This document shows, one piece after another, positions 1-11,800 of a stretch of DNA of 64,000 bases. The position numbers and the translations under genes are program-made. Location: assembly GCA_029817715.1 (NCBI GenBank), contig JARUPY010000465.1, forward strand, positions 496,001-560,000, read 5' to 3'. Below the pieces are notes generated by a model. That model saw nothing but the letters and a program-made list of their open reading frames with translations. It made no database searches and was not told where the DNA came from. The first letter of the stretch is position 1. Every line of letters begins with the position of its first letter. This DNA comes from Melastoma dodecandrum. Taxonomy: Eukaryota; Streptophyta; Magnoliopsida; Myrtales; Melastomataceae.

Positions 1-1100
1 AACTATTGATGTTATGGTAGGTAGAAATACCATTGTCATCTAAACTGCAGTCTCCTTTATTACCCAAGAGAGAGTCCAACCAAATCAAGAAAGAAAGAGG
101 CTGTCTAATTTCAATCACCGTGAACCAAGTCCAGATAGAAACATATACATTCAAATCTTCCAATAAGGTCTAATGGTTTTAAGTTTAAGTGAGTCGATGT
201 CTCCCATGCGTGTTCTAAAACTCGAAGAATCTAAAATGCCGAAATTTGTTCTCAGCTTCCAAGATAGGCAGACTAAAGTATCTTGAATCTCCAACGTTCA
301 TTTCATATATAAGCAAATTGCCAATGTAGAGTTCCTTCCCAACCTTCAGATAATTTCGGCAAGCATTGTGATGCACACACTACACTTGCTTCCCATTAAA
401 GTTATCGCCTCTTCACATCTATCCCCAGCTTATATTTCGATCTACGACAGAACACCTTCGGAAATACACGTACTCCAATCCCCGGAAGGCAATCAACATT
501 CTTAATCCTCTTTACTCATCTCCACCCTCGCGGGTAATCCGCACCCATCCCACAAATTCGACATCCAACCCCAGAACTCCCATTGCTTCCCATCAAAAAC
601 CAACTCTTACAGACCCTTTCCCGGGAACAAGATTCAGAATACGCTCCCACGAGACTAATCTCCCTGCATCAATCCTATTTCCCCACCCCATCAGTCATCA
701 TCATCGCCTACTCGAATGATTCAAGAAACCAACTAATCCCCACATCACAATCGAGCTTCCGCAGGCAAAATCGACCAAACCAAACCAAACCCAGATAGCA
801 AACAACCGACCATTGCACAACATCAACGAAAACAAACCCAAGAAAGAACGAGGTAAGAACTAAAACCCAGCGGATCAAGAAACCCTTTTTCCCGGGAAGC
901 CCGAACAGAAAGCCCCACCACCCAAAATTAACAACACCACCAACACCGGGGGGGGGGGGTGATTTCAAGGGGGAAGGCTGGAAAAAACCTTTTTCTGGGT
1001 CGTCATCAAGAACTACCTGCTTTTCCATCTTCACAAAAAATATCAGGACCGGCAACACTGAAATCAAGGCAACATTTTTCTTTTTCAAGTTGTCGTACTG
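1..1100 (-). other. Probable 5' leader / first-intron region of an off-window minus-strand gene
   Basis: No coding region can be supported here. Read on the minus strand, 550-1,100 is T/G-rich and resembles the leader and first intron of a plant gene whose coding part would lie left of position 1. The short ORFs in both strands have no family features. A run of about ten G lies near 948-958. This is inference from base composition only; it could equally be plain spacer. Confidence 0.25.
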
Positions 1101-1494
1101 TTCGGAACCGTTTTGATAAAAGGAAAAATTACATCTTTCATAATCAAAATTTAAAAGACTAATTTTTTTTTTAAATCAATCTTTGATCCTTTGATTACCA
1201 CCAATTTGAAGATGCACAAGATAAAATAAAAATAAAATTACGAGCTTTAAAAGTGAAAAAGATCATAAAGGGGAGGAGTGCGGCGTAATGCGGTGGTGCT
1301 TAATGGTAAAGCAAGGAATAACTAAATTAACCTTCCTAGTGATTTAGTTGCTTGATTGTTTGTTAATCAATCAAGAGGAGATTATTAACATTATCCGATA
1401 AGCTAAACCATCCCCCCTCCCCCCCCCCCACACACACAGACTTGATGATATTTACATACATATTCCAGAATGTTTATGGTTTTAAGTTTTAAGA

Positions 1495-1535
1495 CCACGT
1501 GGGTTTTGGGTTCTTTCTGTCCATAACCCACGTGG
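1495..1535. promoter_or_regulatory. Inverted pair of G-box (CACGTG) elements
   Basis: CCACGTGGGTT at 1495-1505 is repeated as its exact reverse complement AACCCACGTGG at 1525-1535, with a 19-base spacer. Each arm contains the G-box/ABRE core CACGTG bound by plant bZIP and bHLH factors. It lies about 400 bp upstream of the presumed minus-strand leader at the left edge and downstream of the Lhcb4 pseudogene, so the off-window gene is the more likely target. The sequence match is exact; the function is inferred. Confidence 0.5.
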
Positions 1536-1766
1536 CTCTCTTGTCTTCCCAGACACACGTCCATGTCCGAAATAATAAAAAATCCTCTTTTTTTCTTTTA
1601 GTAAGCATTGCATGCATTAAAAGGTAAAAAAACTAAGATTAAACGAGAAGAGTAGTTTCAACCACTTTGTGATGACTTCACAACAGAAGCCGAACTTCGC
1701 GGTTAAAGTGTACATGTCCGTACGAGGATAACTTTAATTTGTTTCATCGGAATGACGCGACAACTC

Positions 1767-2477
1767 TTTTTTTTTTAATGAAATGATAGATAGAGAATTT
1801 TGAAATGAAGGTGTCCGACGATGTTGGTAGGATCGCTGAGATGTGTTGCCCAGTTGTTTAATGGTGGCTTCCCCGTTGTTGGTCGAGGCCTGGACCGCGA
1901 ACCCCGGAATGCCACCATTGCGAGCCTGGAGTGCTTGAACTCGGCCAACAGTAGCTTCGCCGCCACCTTCTCGGGGTCTGAAGCTAGTCCCAGTGGATCG
2001 AAGTAGCTCCCTCCCGGGTACAGCCTCTTCTCGGGGTCTAGTGTGGCCAGCATGGCCCACCTGTCATGGATCAGCTCGCGCTCCCTGAACCTCCGAACCC
2101 CGAATACCTCGCTGTAGGGCCGGAACGGGGTTGACTTCACATCAGAAGTTTCAAACCTTGTCCCTATGACATCCCCCGCGACATTCTTTGCCAGGTTCTG
2201 GTCTAATGAGTCGAGCTCGAACTGAAGTTACTCAGGCAGCTTCCAGACACCAAAGGGATCGAACCCGCAGTCCCCCACCAGGCTGCCATCGGGCCATTCT
2301 GGTGCTGCTGCGCCTAGGAACCAAAGCAGACGATCATCTGTGAACCGCCTTCTTGGGGTTCTTAGCGGCAGCTTTCTAGCTGTCGAACCCAAACCTGGCC
2401 TGCACAGAGCTCACACCCCTGAGGGGGGTTCCTACGAAGGATGATGCCGCTGCTGCTGCCGCCGACAACAAAGACAT
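1767..2477 (-). pseudogene. Processed pseudogene of chlorophyll a/b-binding protein CP29 (Lhcb4)
   Basis: The C-terminal half (2,140-1,806) reads with CP29 motifs: [13 protein letters not shown], the first-helix remnant [36 protein letters not shown], the third-helix remnant HSRLAMVAF and [10 protein letters not shown]. The N-terminal half (2,477-2,141) shows an Lhcb4-like transit region (ASSFVGT, VQARFGF) but is broken by an in-frame TAG after FGFDS and by frameshifts. Sequence coding for the region between WAMLATL and [11 protein letters not shown], which normally includes the middle membrane helix, is deleted. A run of ten A (minus strand) at 1,776-1,767 follows the 3' end, and no intron is visible, so it looks like a reverse-transcribed mRNA copy. 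I found no target-site duplication. It cannot make a working antenna protein. Confidence 0.85.
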
Positions 2478-2763
2478 TGCACGTAATGTAGATTGAATTG
2501 GGAAGGCTTTGCTTTTAGATTTTGTGGCGTACAGAAGATTGAAGAGGGGAATGCTATCTCGGGAGGATGGATTTCAGCTGTCGAATTCAGCAAAGAGTAT
2601 CCATCCGATGGTCGTCGTGAGTTCACGCCTCACCCTCTTACAACCATAAAATTATATATCGACACGAGTGGAGATGCCTCCTTTCACGAGTGTTACAACA
2701 TATGTTCAGCGCGTCGAAATTGACTGTTCCTAGTGTTTTCTTGCAGCAACATGGCGAGATGGA

Positions 2764-3826
2764 TTACTTGGTAATGCCATTGATCCGCTCGATCACTGTT
2801 ATGAGTCCCTGAGTCCCGAGATGCCCATCTCCATTTGCAACCATGGCGGCAAACAGCTGCTTGCCCAATGCTGCCCCTGGCAAGACTGATGCCCCGTCAC
2901 CGTCCCCTCCTCCGATGTAATTCACCCCCATCCCCATGTCCTTGACCATGTACTCGGCGTAACCACCAGGCTGGAAATCCCTCTCGATCATCCTCTGGCC
3001 GAATATCTCCATCACCTTTGAACTTGCGGCACCGCCCCGAACTGCAGCCACCCAATTACGCACGTCAAGGCCGGCCTGCTCAGCAAACACCATCCCCTCG
3101 CTCAACCCTAGCAAGTTTGCCCCAACAATGATCTGGTTTGCGATCTTGCAGCTCTGGCCGCAACCGGCACTCCCCATGTAGGTCGCCTTCCCGAGGACGT
3201 CAAACAGAGGGGTTAACCACTCCACCACCCCCTGGTCACCTCCAGCAAGGATGGCAAGCGCCCCGTTGCGTGCTCCAACGTCTCCACCGGAGACTGGGGC
3301 GTCCACTGAGTAACATCCTACCAATCAAAACTTATTCAATTCCCTCCATCCGATCATGGAAACCCTAATCCCAAAAATTCACGCTCGCTGATGCAACTAA
3401 CTGCGATTCGCGACTGTGAGGCGATCAAAAGTTAAAGACCTTTGTGGAGATTTGAAACGCACCTTTCTCCCGAGCCCGATCGAAGATCTCGCGAGCCAGG
3501 GCAGGGCTGCTGCTGGTACAGTCCACAATCACAGAGCCTTCGCCGAGGCCTGACAGCACGCCGTCGGGGCCGAGGATGACAGATTCGACATCGGAGGGAC
3601 GTCCAACCATGGTGAAGACCACGTCAGAGGCAGACCCCAGCTCGCGAGGGGACCGGGCGACCCCTGCGCCCAGTGGGAGGCGCTTGGAGGGGTTTCTGGC
3701 ATAGACGTTGACAGGGTACCCGGCTTTGAGGAGGCGAGTCGCCATGGCTCCTCCCATCACACCGGTGCCGATGAACCCGAGCCGGGTACGGCTCGGATCG
3801 ATCGCGCTCGGGTACGGGTTCGACAT
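2764..3826 (-). CDS. 3-hydroxyisobutyrate dehydrogenase-like / glyoxylate reductase-family protein
   Basis: Two exons, 3,463-3,826 and 2,764-3,317, joined by a GT-AG intron, give 305 residues. The product is a beta-hydroxyacid dehydrogenase: an N-terminal Rossmann fold with GFIGTGVMGG (dinucleotide-binding GxGxxG, about residues 13-22), the substrate-binding segment DAPVSGGDVGA at the start of exon 2, and GCGQSCKIANQ holding the catalytic lysine and following asparagine of the family. These enzymes reduce or oxidise small hydroxyacids or semialdehydes with NAD(P)H. The closest match from memory is the plant 3-hydroxyisobutyrate dehydrogenase-like 1/2 group, whose true substrate is unsettled. 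There is no evident transit peptide from the ATG at 3,826, suggesting a cytosolic enzyme. An in-frame GTG upstream at 3,874 is unlikely to be the start. The part after the first beta strands is slightly shorter than in relatives as I recall them. Confidence 0.85.
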
Positions 3827-3898
3827 GGTTGGACTATGATGTGCTGCTTCTGTGTACTCAGCCCAAATGATCACGGCATAATAAATACATCCCCTGTT

Positions 3899-6800
3899 TT
3901 AAACAGAACACTCCGATCCATCACTATCCTCCATCGTCGTCGCATTGCCGTCCTCATCGTACATTACAGCCGGTTCGTGGGTAACAGATAGACGGCCGTC
4001 CTCCAGAGACCAGTTAAGCGCTCCATTGCGCTTGAACTCTAGGAAGATGCCGCACCTTGATATGAACTTCCCGATGGTAAACAGTTCCGTAGAATTGACT
4101 TCCTCGACGTTGAATTCGATGTAGTTCCAACCAGTCCTGGGCTTGACTATCGGACATGGAAAGTAAGCCATCCACAGGTGGTCAGATTCCAGCAAGGAGA
4201 AGCTCTCTACTGCATACATCACTCTCTCCCCGTTGATTTGCGCATTGAGATCGCAATCAAATGACTCAGTAACGACGGCACAGAAAGCGAACCCGATGAG
4301 GTCCTCGAAGAGATCGTCTTGTAGCTGAAAGAAGAAGAATCCATTCTGGGTTTGATACTTGAACCATTCGGGGATTTCATCCCCTGGCAGAGTAATGCCG
4401 AAATTATGGTCCTGGAAGAGAGATAATGTCTTATTAGTAAGATCGAATTTGTTATCGCAAAGCGCTCAAACATGTCGGAAAATGGATCGGAGAAATAGTG
4501 ATGATTACCTGGTTTAGCAGTATGTTTGCGACGTCCTTTCCCATATGCTGAGCTAGTCTGCGGCAGTTAGTGAGATTGACAGTTTCGAGGCAAGACAAGT
4601 CCTTGGTGTGAAGCCTTGCAGCATCTGATAGCTGCTCAAATCTTTCCAATGACTCGCAGTTCACTGCACTGATTTCTCTGATGGTCTGCGGTACTCGGGG
4701 TAGTTCCTGTAGCCGTGCACAGAAATCGACTTGTAGTTTCTGCAATTTAGAAAGCTCGCTGATCCATCCCGGAAGTGTGACAAAATTGTTTCGGGAAAGT
4801 TCCAACTCCTCCAACGTCGCAATACAACCAAGGTTCCCAAGGAAACTTAACTCGCCGAGGTTGCAATTTTGGATATTCAGGGACTGTAGAGCCGGAAGCT
4901 CGGGTAATGATCTTTTCTGGAGCGAGGTCCCCTTTGTTGGGTGCCCAAAAAACGTACCAAGCTCGAAGCAATCGCGGAAAGCAAGATGCTTCAGAAGCGA
5001 CATCTTGTGAATACCCTCGGGAAGTCCCTTGAGCCTCTTGCATCCCGAGACATCGAATATCTGAAGCCCCACCAGCTTTTCGATAGAAGGAGGTAGTTCC
5101 TTTATTGCTGTCTTCGACAACCTAAGCTCCTTCAATGATTCCATGTCTTCCAAGGATTCAGGAAACGATTCAAGTATTCTGCAACGAGTTAGGAGAAGAG
5201 TCTCGAGAGACTTCAGCTTAAGCCTCCTCGGAAGCTTCATAAGATTGAAGCAATACTCAAGGTTCAAGGTAACAAGCTTTTCCAAAAGGCCGACTGAGTC
5301 GTGCACCTCGACCAAACTTGAGCAGTGGATGAGGTTCAAAGACTCCAGTAAAGGTATGGTTGAGAAGTCTGGTATCTCTGTAAGAGTCCGAGAGCCTTCA
5401 AAACTCAAATGCTTCAAGTTCTTGAAAACCTGCTCGGCAAATTACGGGAACAGGTTGAGAGCAATTCGATACATAGCCCTGGACAGGAATCAAGAACTGG
5501 GAAACAGATTTTCTACCTCGAATCTCTCACCCAAGTTCTTGACATGGCTGTTGGGCAAGAACAGGCCGACGAGTTTCTTGGGATGGAAATTTAAAGGCAG
5601 AGAAGGTAAGGGATATCCCTCCCATTCAACCCATCGAAGGTTGTTCGAAAGATACCCGAAATCTCCAGCAATAGATGCATTGTGGATTATCAGCAACCGG
5701 AGCCTTCTCATCCTCTTGAAAGCTTTAGCATTGAGGAATACCTCTTCGTTATCAGGCACAACAAGCTTTATCGCTTCCATCTTATTTGTTCCCTGCAGAC
5801 AACGAAATGGTCTCAATCATCAAAATGCTCATCTCCCTTGTCCGAGATGAAGAACCAAAAAAGAGAAATGCATACCAAGTTTTCGGTCAAGACATCGATG
5901 GCATCTTCTGAATACCACAGGCGGCTCCGCTCCCCGGGGTTGTTCGGGGATTCTTTTCGAACAATCTCTCTTCCCATCTCTTGAAGCAAGTCGTGCATCC
6001 TCAACTTGTTCTTCTCAACACTTACCAGAGATTTGTCGGCGAGTACCCTGACCCCAATATCTGGGAAGAATTCGCAAGAATCAAACACTTTCATGACATA
6101 ATCCTCATCGTCCCCGTTGAAGAAACACGCGATATCAAGAAAAATGGCCTTTTCAAGGTCGTCCAGACCGTCATAGCTAATCTGGAGTATTTCATTGTAT
6201 TCTCTGTTCGGTACATTTTTAAGCCTCGCTATTGCGCTATTCCACTCCTTTGCATTTCTGTTACACAGGAAAGAGCCCAGAACTATAATCGCCAGAGGCA
6301 GTCCTTTGGCGTATTCGATTATACTTTTAGTAAGATCCTTGAAGTCCTCCGGAGGATCCGGTTTCCTGAAGGCATTCCAGCAAAAGAGCCGGTAGGATTC
6401 GAGGTAATTCAACTCTTTCACCTCGTGACAATAGTCCACTCCATGCGCTTCGAGCAAATGCTTGTCCCTCGTAGTTATAATGATTCGACTCCCAGGACCA
6501 AACCAATTCTTGTCTCCGGCTAGCTTCCTCAGCTGGTCCAGATGGTCAATGTCATCAACGACCACGAGGACCTTCTTGTTACGAAGCCTGTGGCTGAGCA
6601 TCATGATTCCTCTGTCGGCACTCCCCAACCTTATGCTGGCCTCCCCAATAGCCTCGAAAAGGAGCGTTTCTTGTACTCGAGCAATACCGTGTTGCCTGGA
6701 GACATCCTTCACATTCTCCAGAAAGCTGCTACCTCCGAAGCTATCCGCGTGCAAATTGAATATCGCCTTGGCCATTGTCGACTTCCCGATTCCGCCGATC

Positions 6801-7981
6801 CCGTATAAGCCGATCATCCGGACATCATCCAGACCAATGCCTAAGACTACCTTCATGTCCTCCACAGCATCATCCACACCGACTGGGTAGGTCGCAACAC
6901 TCAAAGTAGGGCGATTCAATTTACTCGAGACTTCTTCCACGATGGTCCGGATCAATTTCACTTCAATCCTACCAAGTTGAGGAGTACACTAACAGAATGA
7001 GAGCAAGACAAAGCAGATCATAGCGTCGGAACAGGGATTAATCAGATTTTCATTCGTGACTTCTTCTGTATGATCACATTTTCCATGATTAGTCCAGCCC
7101 TTCACGAGACGATCACTGCTCATAGCTTTTTGGAACTACTCCTTAAGTTCAGTGCTGCAGAGCCGATTGAAAGCACAGGAAGCAAAATCACACCAGCACA
7201 AGGATCGACAACGCGATTCTTCTTAAAGCACACGAGCAATATCATCGCAGCCCAAAAGCGGTACGTTCTCCCGATCCAGACCAGCGAGGTCAGGGGAACA
7301 CACAGCATGGACCGAAAAGCAGTTTTCGGAGACTGAATTGCTATTAGATCAGGTAAAGCCATCTTTAGAACTCAGATAACATGATAAAAACCTCCACTTT
7401 TCAACTTAAATGATCTAATCAGATCAGATAATGAAGGAAATAAAGCAAAAAGGCAAGATCTAGAAGCTCTATGATTTATACCCTTTTGTGAAGTGCCAAC
7501 CAGACAAGTTCGCCAACTCCACGAGCCCCTTCCTCCACCCCAAAACTCGATCCGACTCCTTCCCGAGCCTCTCCTCGTGCGCCCGCAGGTACTCCCCGGT
7601 CTTCCCCGCCTGTTTCCGCAGATCCGAGGGGTCGACGCGGTAGAAAACCGGCCGGACCATCGTCCCTAACTTGTTCCTACACTCGAGGATCTCGACAAGC
7701 TCATCGAGGCACCACCCGGAGGATGCGTAGTTCTCCGAGAAAACCACGACCGAGACCCTGGACTCCCTGATCACTCGGAGGAGCTCTGGGGCTATCGATT
7801 CTCCCCTGGGGAGCTGGTCGTCGATGAAGGTGATGATGCCGCGGCTCGTCAGGGCATCGTAGAGGTAGTTCGTGAAGCCTTCCCGGGTGTCCTCCCCCCT
7901 GAAGCTGAGGAACACGTCGTACGTCCATGCCGGCGAGAAGGGGGAAGAAGAGGACGGGGAAGACGAATGAGGGGTAGACAT
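3899..7981 (-). CDS. TIR-NBS-LRR (TNL) disease-resistance receptor
   Basis: Five exons with standard TNL organisation: 7,482-7,981 (TIR), 5,876-6,968 (NB-ARC), 5,517-5,792 (start of LRR), 4,509-5,429 (LRR) and 3,899-4,411 (C-JID), total 1,100 residues. The TIR domain opens with DVFLSFRGEDTREGF and keeps the putative NADase glutamate (about E94) in GWCLDELVEI. The NB-ARC has P-loop GIGGIGKST (Lys about 229), kinase-2 VLVVVDDID, RNBS-B GSRIIITTRD, GLPLAI, FLDIACFF and an intact MHD in LRMHDLL. The LRRs include typical LPPSIEKL and LPEGIHKM repeats. The last exon carries the post-LRR C-JID signature (LPGDEIPEWF). Such receptors detect pathogen effectors and produce NAD-derived signals through EDS1. 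All motifs look intact, so the gene is probably functional. It is a single copy here, head-to-head with the importin gene 877 bp away. Confidence 0.92.
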
Positions 7982-8284
7982 GGGCAGCCGGCGGCTGAGG
8001 CGGAGGCGATGGACAACTGTAATGGAAGGAGGATGGACAATGAAGCTTTCCGGGGGGTTTTGACAACGGTGGAAATGTCAAGTGGGAAGGGGATCGAATG
8101 TTCCGTCAAGTCAACGGTCGGTTTTGGAACGCGTTAGGAGGATTTGCCGCGGTTCGCGGGCCATCGGATGTCGAATTCGAATATTATTTTTAATTGTCCT
8201 CCGCCTTTTGGAGGTGCGCTCCGTCTAATTCGAACTCAGTCTGAATTGCATATTTGGCTACGACGAGGGAGTCTATTGATAAGG

Positions 8285-8370
8285 GTGGCTGCATACAGTA
8301 GGTTTCAAATCCGAAACTTTTTTAAGCGAATTCAAACTCTTTATCAATTAAACCAACACCATATCGGTGA
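8285..8370 (-). repeat. Possible tRNA-derived SINE fragment
   Basis: On the minus strand this stretch has an A-box-like segment (TGGTTTAATTGATAAAGAG) followed about 30 bases later by a B-box-like GGATTTGAAACC. That layout is seen in plant tRNA-derived SINEs. Both boxes are degenerate and no target-site duplication or tail was identified, so this is tentative. Confidence 0.3.
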
Positions 8371-8709
8371 ATTCGAAGCATTTTTATAATGGTATCGAAC
8401 TCGAGTTTTAAGTCGAATTTATGGAAAAATAGTAATAGCTGATGTAAAAAACTTTAAAATCCCTCCAACTTGTTTTTAAAAGGCCTGACATTGTAAAAGC
8501 CAAGTGAGAAGCATTATTTATCCCGAAATATTTTCGGGACCAAATGCTAATTACGAACAAAACTATACTTCCATCCATCGGACAAACAAAAACAACCTCG
8601 TACCGGGTCATTTGATGGGCCGAATTTACTGGGCCTGTTTGGTTTAATTATCATGGGCCCTAAGGCCCTATTCCATCTGCGCTAAAAGACAATGATTCTT
8701 CCTTCCGTG

Positions 8710-8718
8710 TATATAAAG
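8710..8718 (+). promoter_or_regulatory. TATA box of the importin gene
   Basis: TATATAAAG lies 140 bases upstream of the importin ATG at 8,858, which would put transcription start near 8,740 and give a leader of about 115-120 nt. It is a close match to the plant consensus and correctly oriented. Confidence 0.55.
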
Positions 8719-8857
8719 CAAGACTCAAAGAAGCTTTAAGACCTCCCAACCGACGGTGCACGAACTCCTCCTGCAACGGCCGCGCGCCCTCTGCCACCCG
8801 TCGCTATCCCCTGACCGAAGACGCCGCAGAAGAGGGGCGGAGGGGATTTCGGACGCC

Positions 8858-11800
8858 ATGGCGCAGTCGCTCGAGTTGCTGCTGATACAGTTCTTGATGC
8901 CGGACAACGACGCCAGGCGACAGGCGGAGGAGCAGATCAAGAGGCTCGCCAAGGATCCTCAGGTAGTCCCGGCGCTCATCCACCACCTGCGTACTGCAAA
9001 GACTCCAAATGTCCGCCAGCTGTCGGCCGTGCTCCTTCGGAAGAAGGTCACTGGTCACTGGTCCAAGCTCTCGCCTCAGGTCAAGCAACTCGTTAAGCAG
9101 TCGCTCATAGAGAGCATCACGATTGAGCACAGGTGGGAGTAAGGGCGGGTGACTTGACAGTTTCTTGTCTTGGTCTCTTTGATTTGACAAAAGGTGGACG
9201 GGAAAATCTTGACAAATCTTGGCAAATCTTTATCTTCGCTGATGGGATGATGTTGGTGCTATGATGGTTTGAAGGTCTCTGAATGGTTTTGCTCTGCCTT
9301 TTCTTTTTATTACTAGTCATCCCAAATTTCTACCATAAATTTCAAGCCGTTAAGAAATTCTTACAAATAAATGTCGGTAATATGTTGAATGAAAAAATTG
9401 ATTATCGGCAAGTTTTTGGCTTTTGGAGCATTTTCTTTCCCACGGTATTTTCAAGTGGAGTCTAACAACTGATTTCCTGATGTTGGTCAATAGCCTGCCT
9501 GTGAGGAGAGCAAGTGCAAATGTTGTGAGCGTCGTGGCAAAATATGCAGTTCCAGCTGGCGAATGGCCTGATTTGTTGCCTTTCTTGTTCCAATGCAGCC
9601 AAAGTGCGCAGGAAGACCATAGGGAAGTAAGTATGGTGACTCTGTTTGGTGTTCTGTGTGCAGTCTGAACATATACGTAGCTTTTTACCAGCTTTTCTTT
9701 CCCTCCAAGAAGGATCTGATTATGCCCGATTTTGATGATTATGAAATAATCTCAGCATTTGTGTCCCGTGGATAATGGAAATTTATTTTTATTTTCAACA
9801 ACTGTCTACGTCCTAATGTCTTGACATCCAATCTTTAATAGTAGTCAAGTCAAACGTCTCATCTGATAATTTCTACGCTCAAAAAAGAAAATATTGGGAA
9901 AAGGGAAGGAATTTTTTGTGAAAATATTTGATCAAGCGGTGATTTGGAGTTGCCTGAAATATGCTAACACTAGTAACTCTCTCAGATGGCATAGCATGAT
10001 TAATACTGCTTTTGGGAATTTCTGGTGCTTTCTCATCCTTGATCCATCTGCTCTTGTATACATGTCTTTTTCTTGGTATAAATCAGAGTTTTTCAGCACT
10101 GACAATGTAGTCTACTGTGGTGACTTAAAGGTCGCCTTGATTCTTTTCAGCTCTTTGACTGAAACAATAGGGAACACGTTCCGGCCACATTTTACTGATC
10201 TCCAAGCTCTCTTGCTCAAATGCCTACAAGACGAGTCCAGCAGCCGTGTCAGAATTGCTGCTCTCAAGTAGTTTTGCACTCATGATTTTTTACTCCCTTG
10301 TAACTGAACAAAGATGATGTACAGACTCTAAGTACTTCTTGTCTACTTACTAGGGCAGTTGGTTCCGTCCTGGAGTTCATTGATGATGGGAATGAGGTGG
10401 TAAGTTTTCTTTTCCTCAATTTGAGCATTTCTTGATTGGCTTCCAGCCATGGGCCATAAGATACTAGTCAACTCTCATCCTGATGGAATGATCCAAACAC
10501 TGAATTTTTGTAACATTTTCCATTAATTGATTCCAACCTGCTTCACATATTCCCCCGACCCAAAAATATAAAAGAAATCTTGCTTCTCCTTGTGTGTTTT
10601 ACATGTAGTGGCTAGTTGATAAATTATTTTCCATCTCATCAATATTGTGCAGAAAATGTTACTTTATTTTTGTGGTATTTGTGCAGGTGAAGTTTAGGGA
10701 GTTCATTCCTAGCATTTTGAATGTGTCAAGGCAATGCCTTGCATCTGGCGACGAGGATGTTGCTGTTCTTGCCTTTGAAATATTTGATGAGATAATCGAA
10801 TCTCCTGCACCACTGTTGGGGGAATCTATCAAATCCATTGTGCAATTTTCTCTGGAAGTTTGCTCTAGTGAAAATTTAGAACTAAATACCCGTCATCAGG
10901 TGAATAGTATATCTAGTGGCATTTTTATTTTGTTGTTCAGATTATTCGTTTCTGCTAATCATTCTGGTTGTGGAAGTTCCAAAGTTGTTTATTGATTATT
11001 ATTTCTTTGAAACAGGCCATTCAAATTATCTCTTGGCTTGCTAAATATAAATTTAGTTCCTTGAAGAAGCATAAACTGGTTCTCCCAATACTGCAAATCT
11101 TGTGTCCTTTGCTTGCACAAACAACAAATGGAGATGAAGATGATGATCTTGCGCCTGATAGAGCAGCTGCAGAAGTCATCGACACACTTGCAATGAGCCT
11201 ACCTAAACAAGTGTTCCTGCCAGTACTGGAGTTTGCTTCTATCAGCAGCCAAAATGCCAATTCAAAGTTTCGAGAAGCTTCAGTCACAGCTTTAGGAATC
11301 GTTTCCGAGGGATGTTCTAACCATATGAAGGAAAAGTTAGAACCTGTTCTTAACATTGTCTTGACAGCATTACGGGATCCGGAGCAAATGGTTAGAGGTG
11401 CTGCATCATTTGCAATAGGTCAGTTTGCAGAGTATTTACAGCCCGAGATTGTGTCACACTATGGAATTGTGCTCCCTTGCATCTTAAATGCCCTGGAGGA
11501 TGCATCAGATGAAGTAAAGGTACATGAGGGCAATATTGTTTTGGATACTTTTTTCTTAGAGGTTTGAGCTACAATATCGTTCTTATTGCTTGTTTTTCAG
11601 GAGAAGTCATACTATGCTCTTGCGTCTTTTTGCGAAAATATGGGGGAAGATATCCTTCCTTTTCTCGATCCTCTGATGAACAAACTTTTGGCAGCCCTTC
11701 AAATTAGCTCTCGCAATTTGCAGGAAACATGCATGGTGATCACATAGGTTTTGTGATCTAATTGATGGTTCCCCAAAAGTCCTCTGGAAGTGACTAACTG

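Larger units (their letters stand above)
7982..8857. other. Divergent intergenic region between TNL and importin genes
   Basis: This 876-bp spacer holds both promoters. The importin side has a TATA box at 8,710. The middle (about 8,285-8,370) looks like a SINE fragment, annotated separately. Nothing else coding is seen; the short ORFs have no recognisable content. Confidence 0.6.

Noticed and set aside
708..1088. 126-codon minus-strand ORF near the left edge
   Set aside because: Low-complexity T/G-rich text with no domain, and it reads through a long G/C run; more like leader/intron sequence.
3826..3874. N-terminal extension of the reductase from 3,874
   Set aside because: The codon there is GTG; the ATG at 3,826 directly precedes the Rossmann fold at the usual distance.
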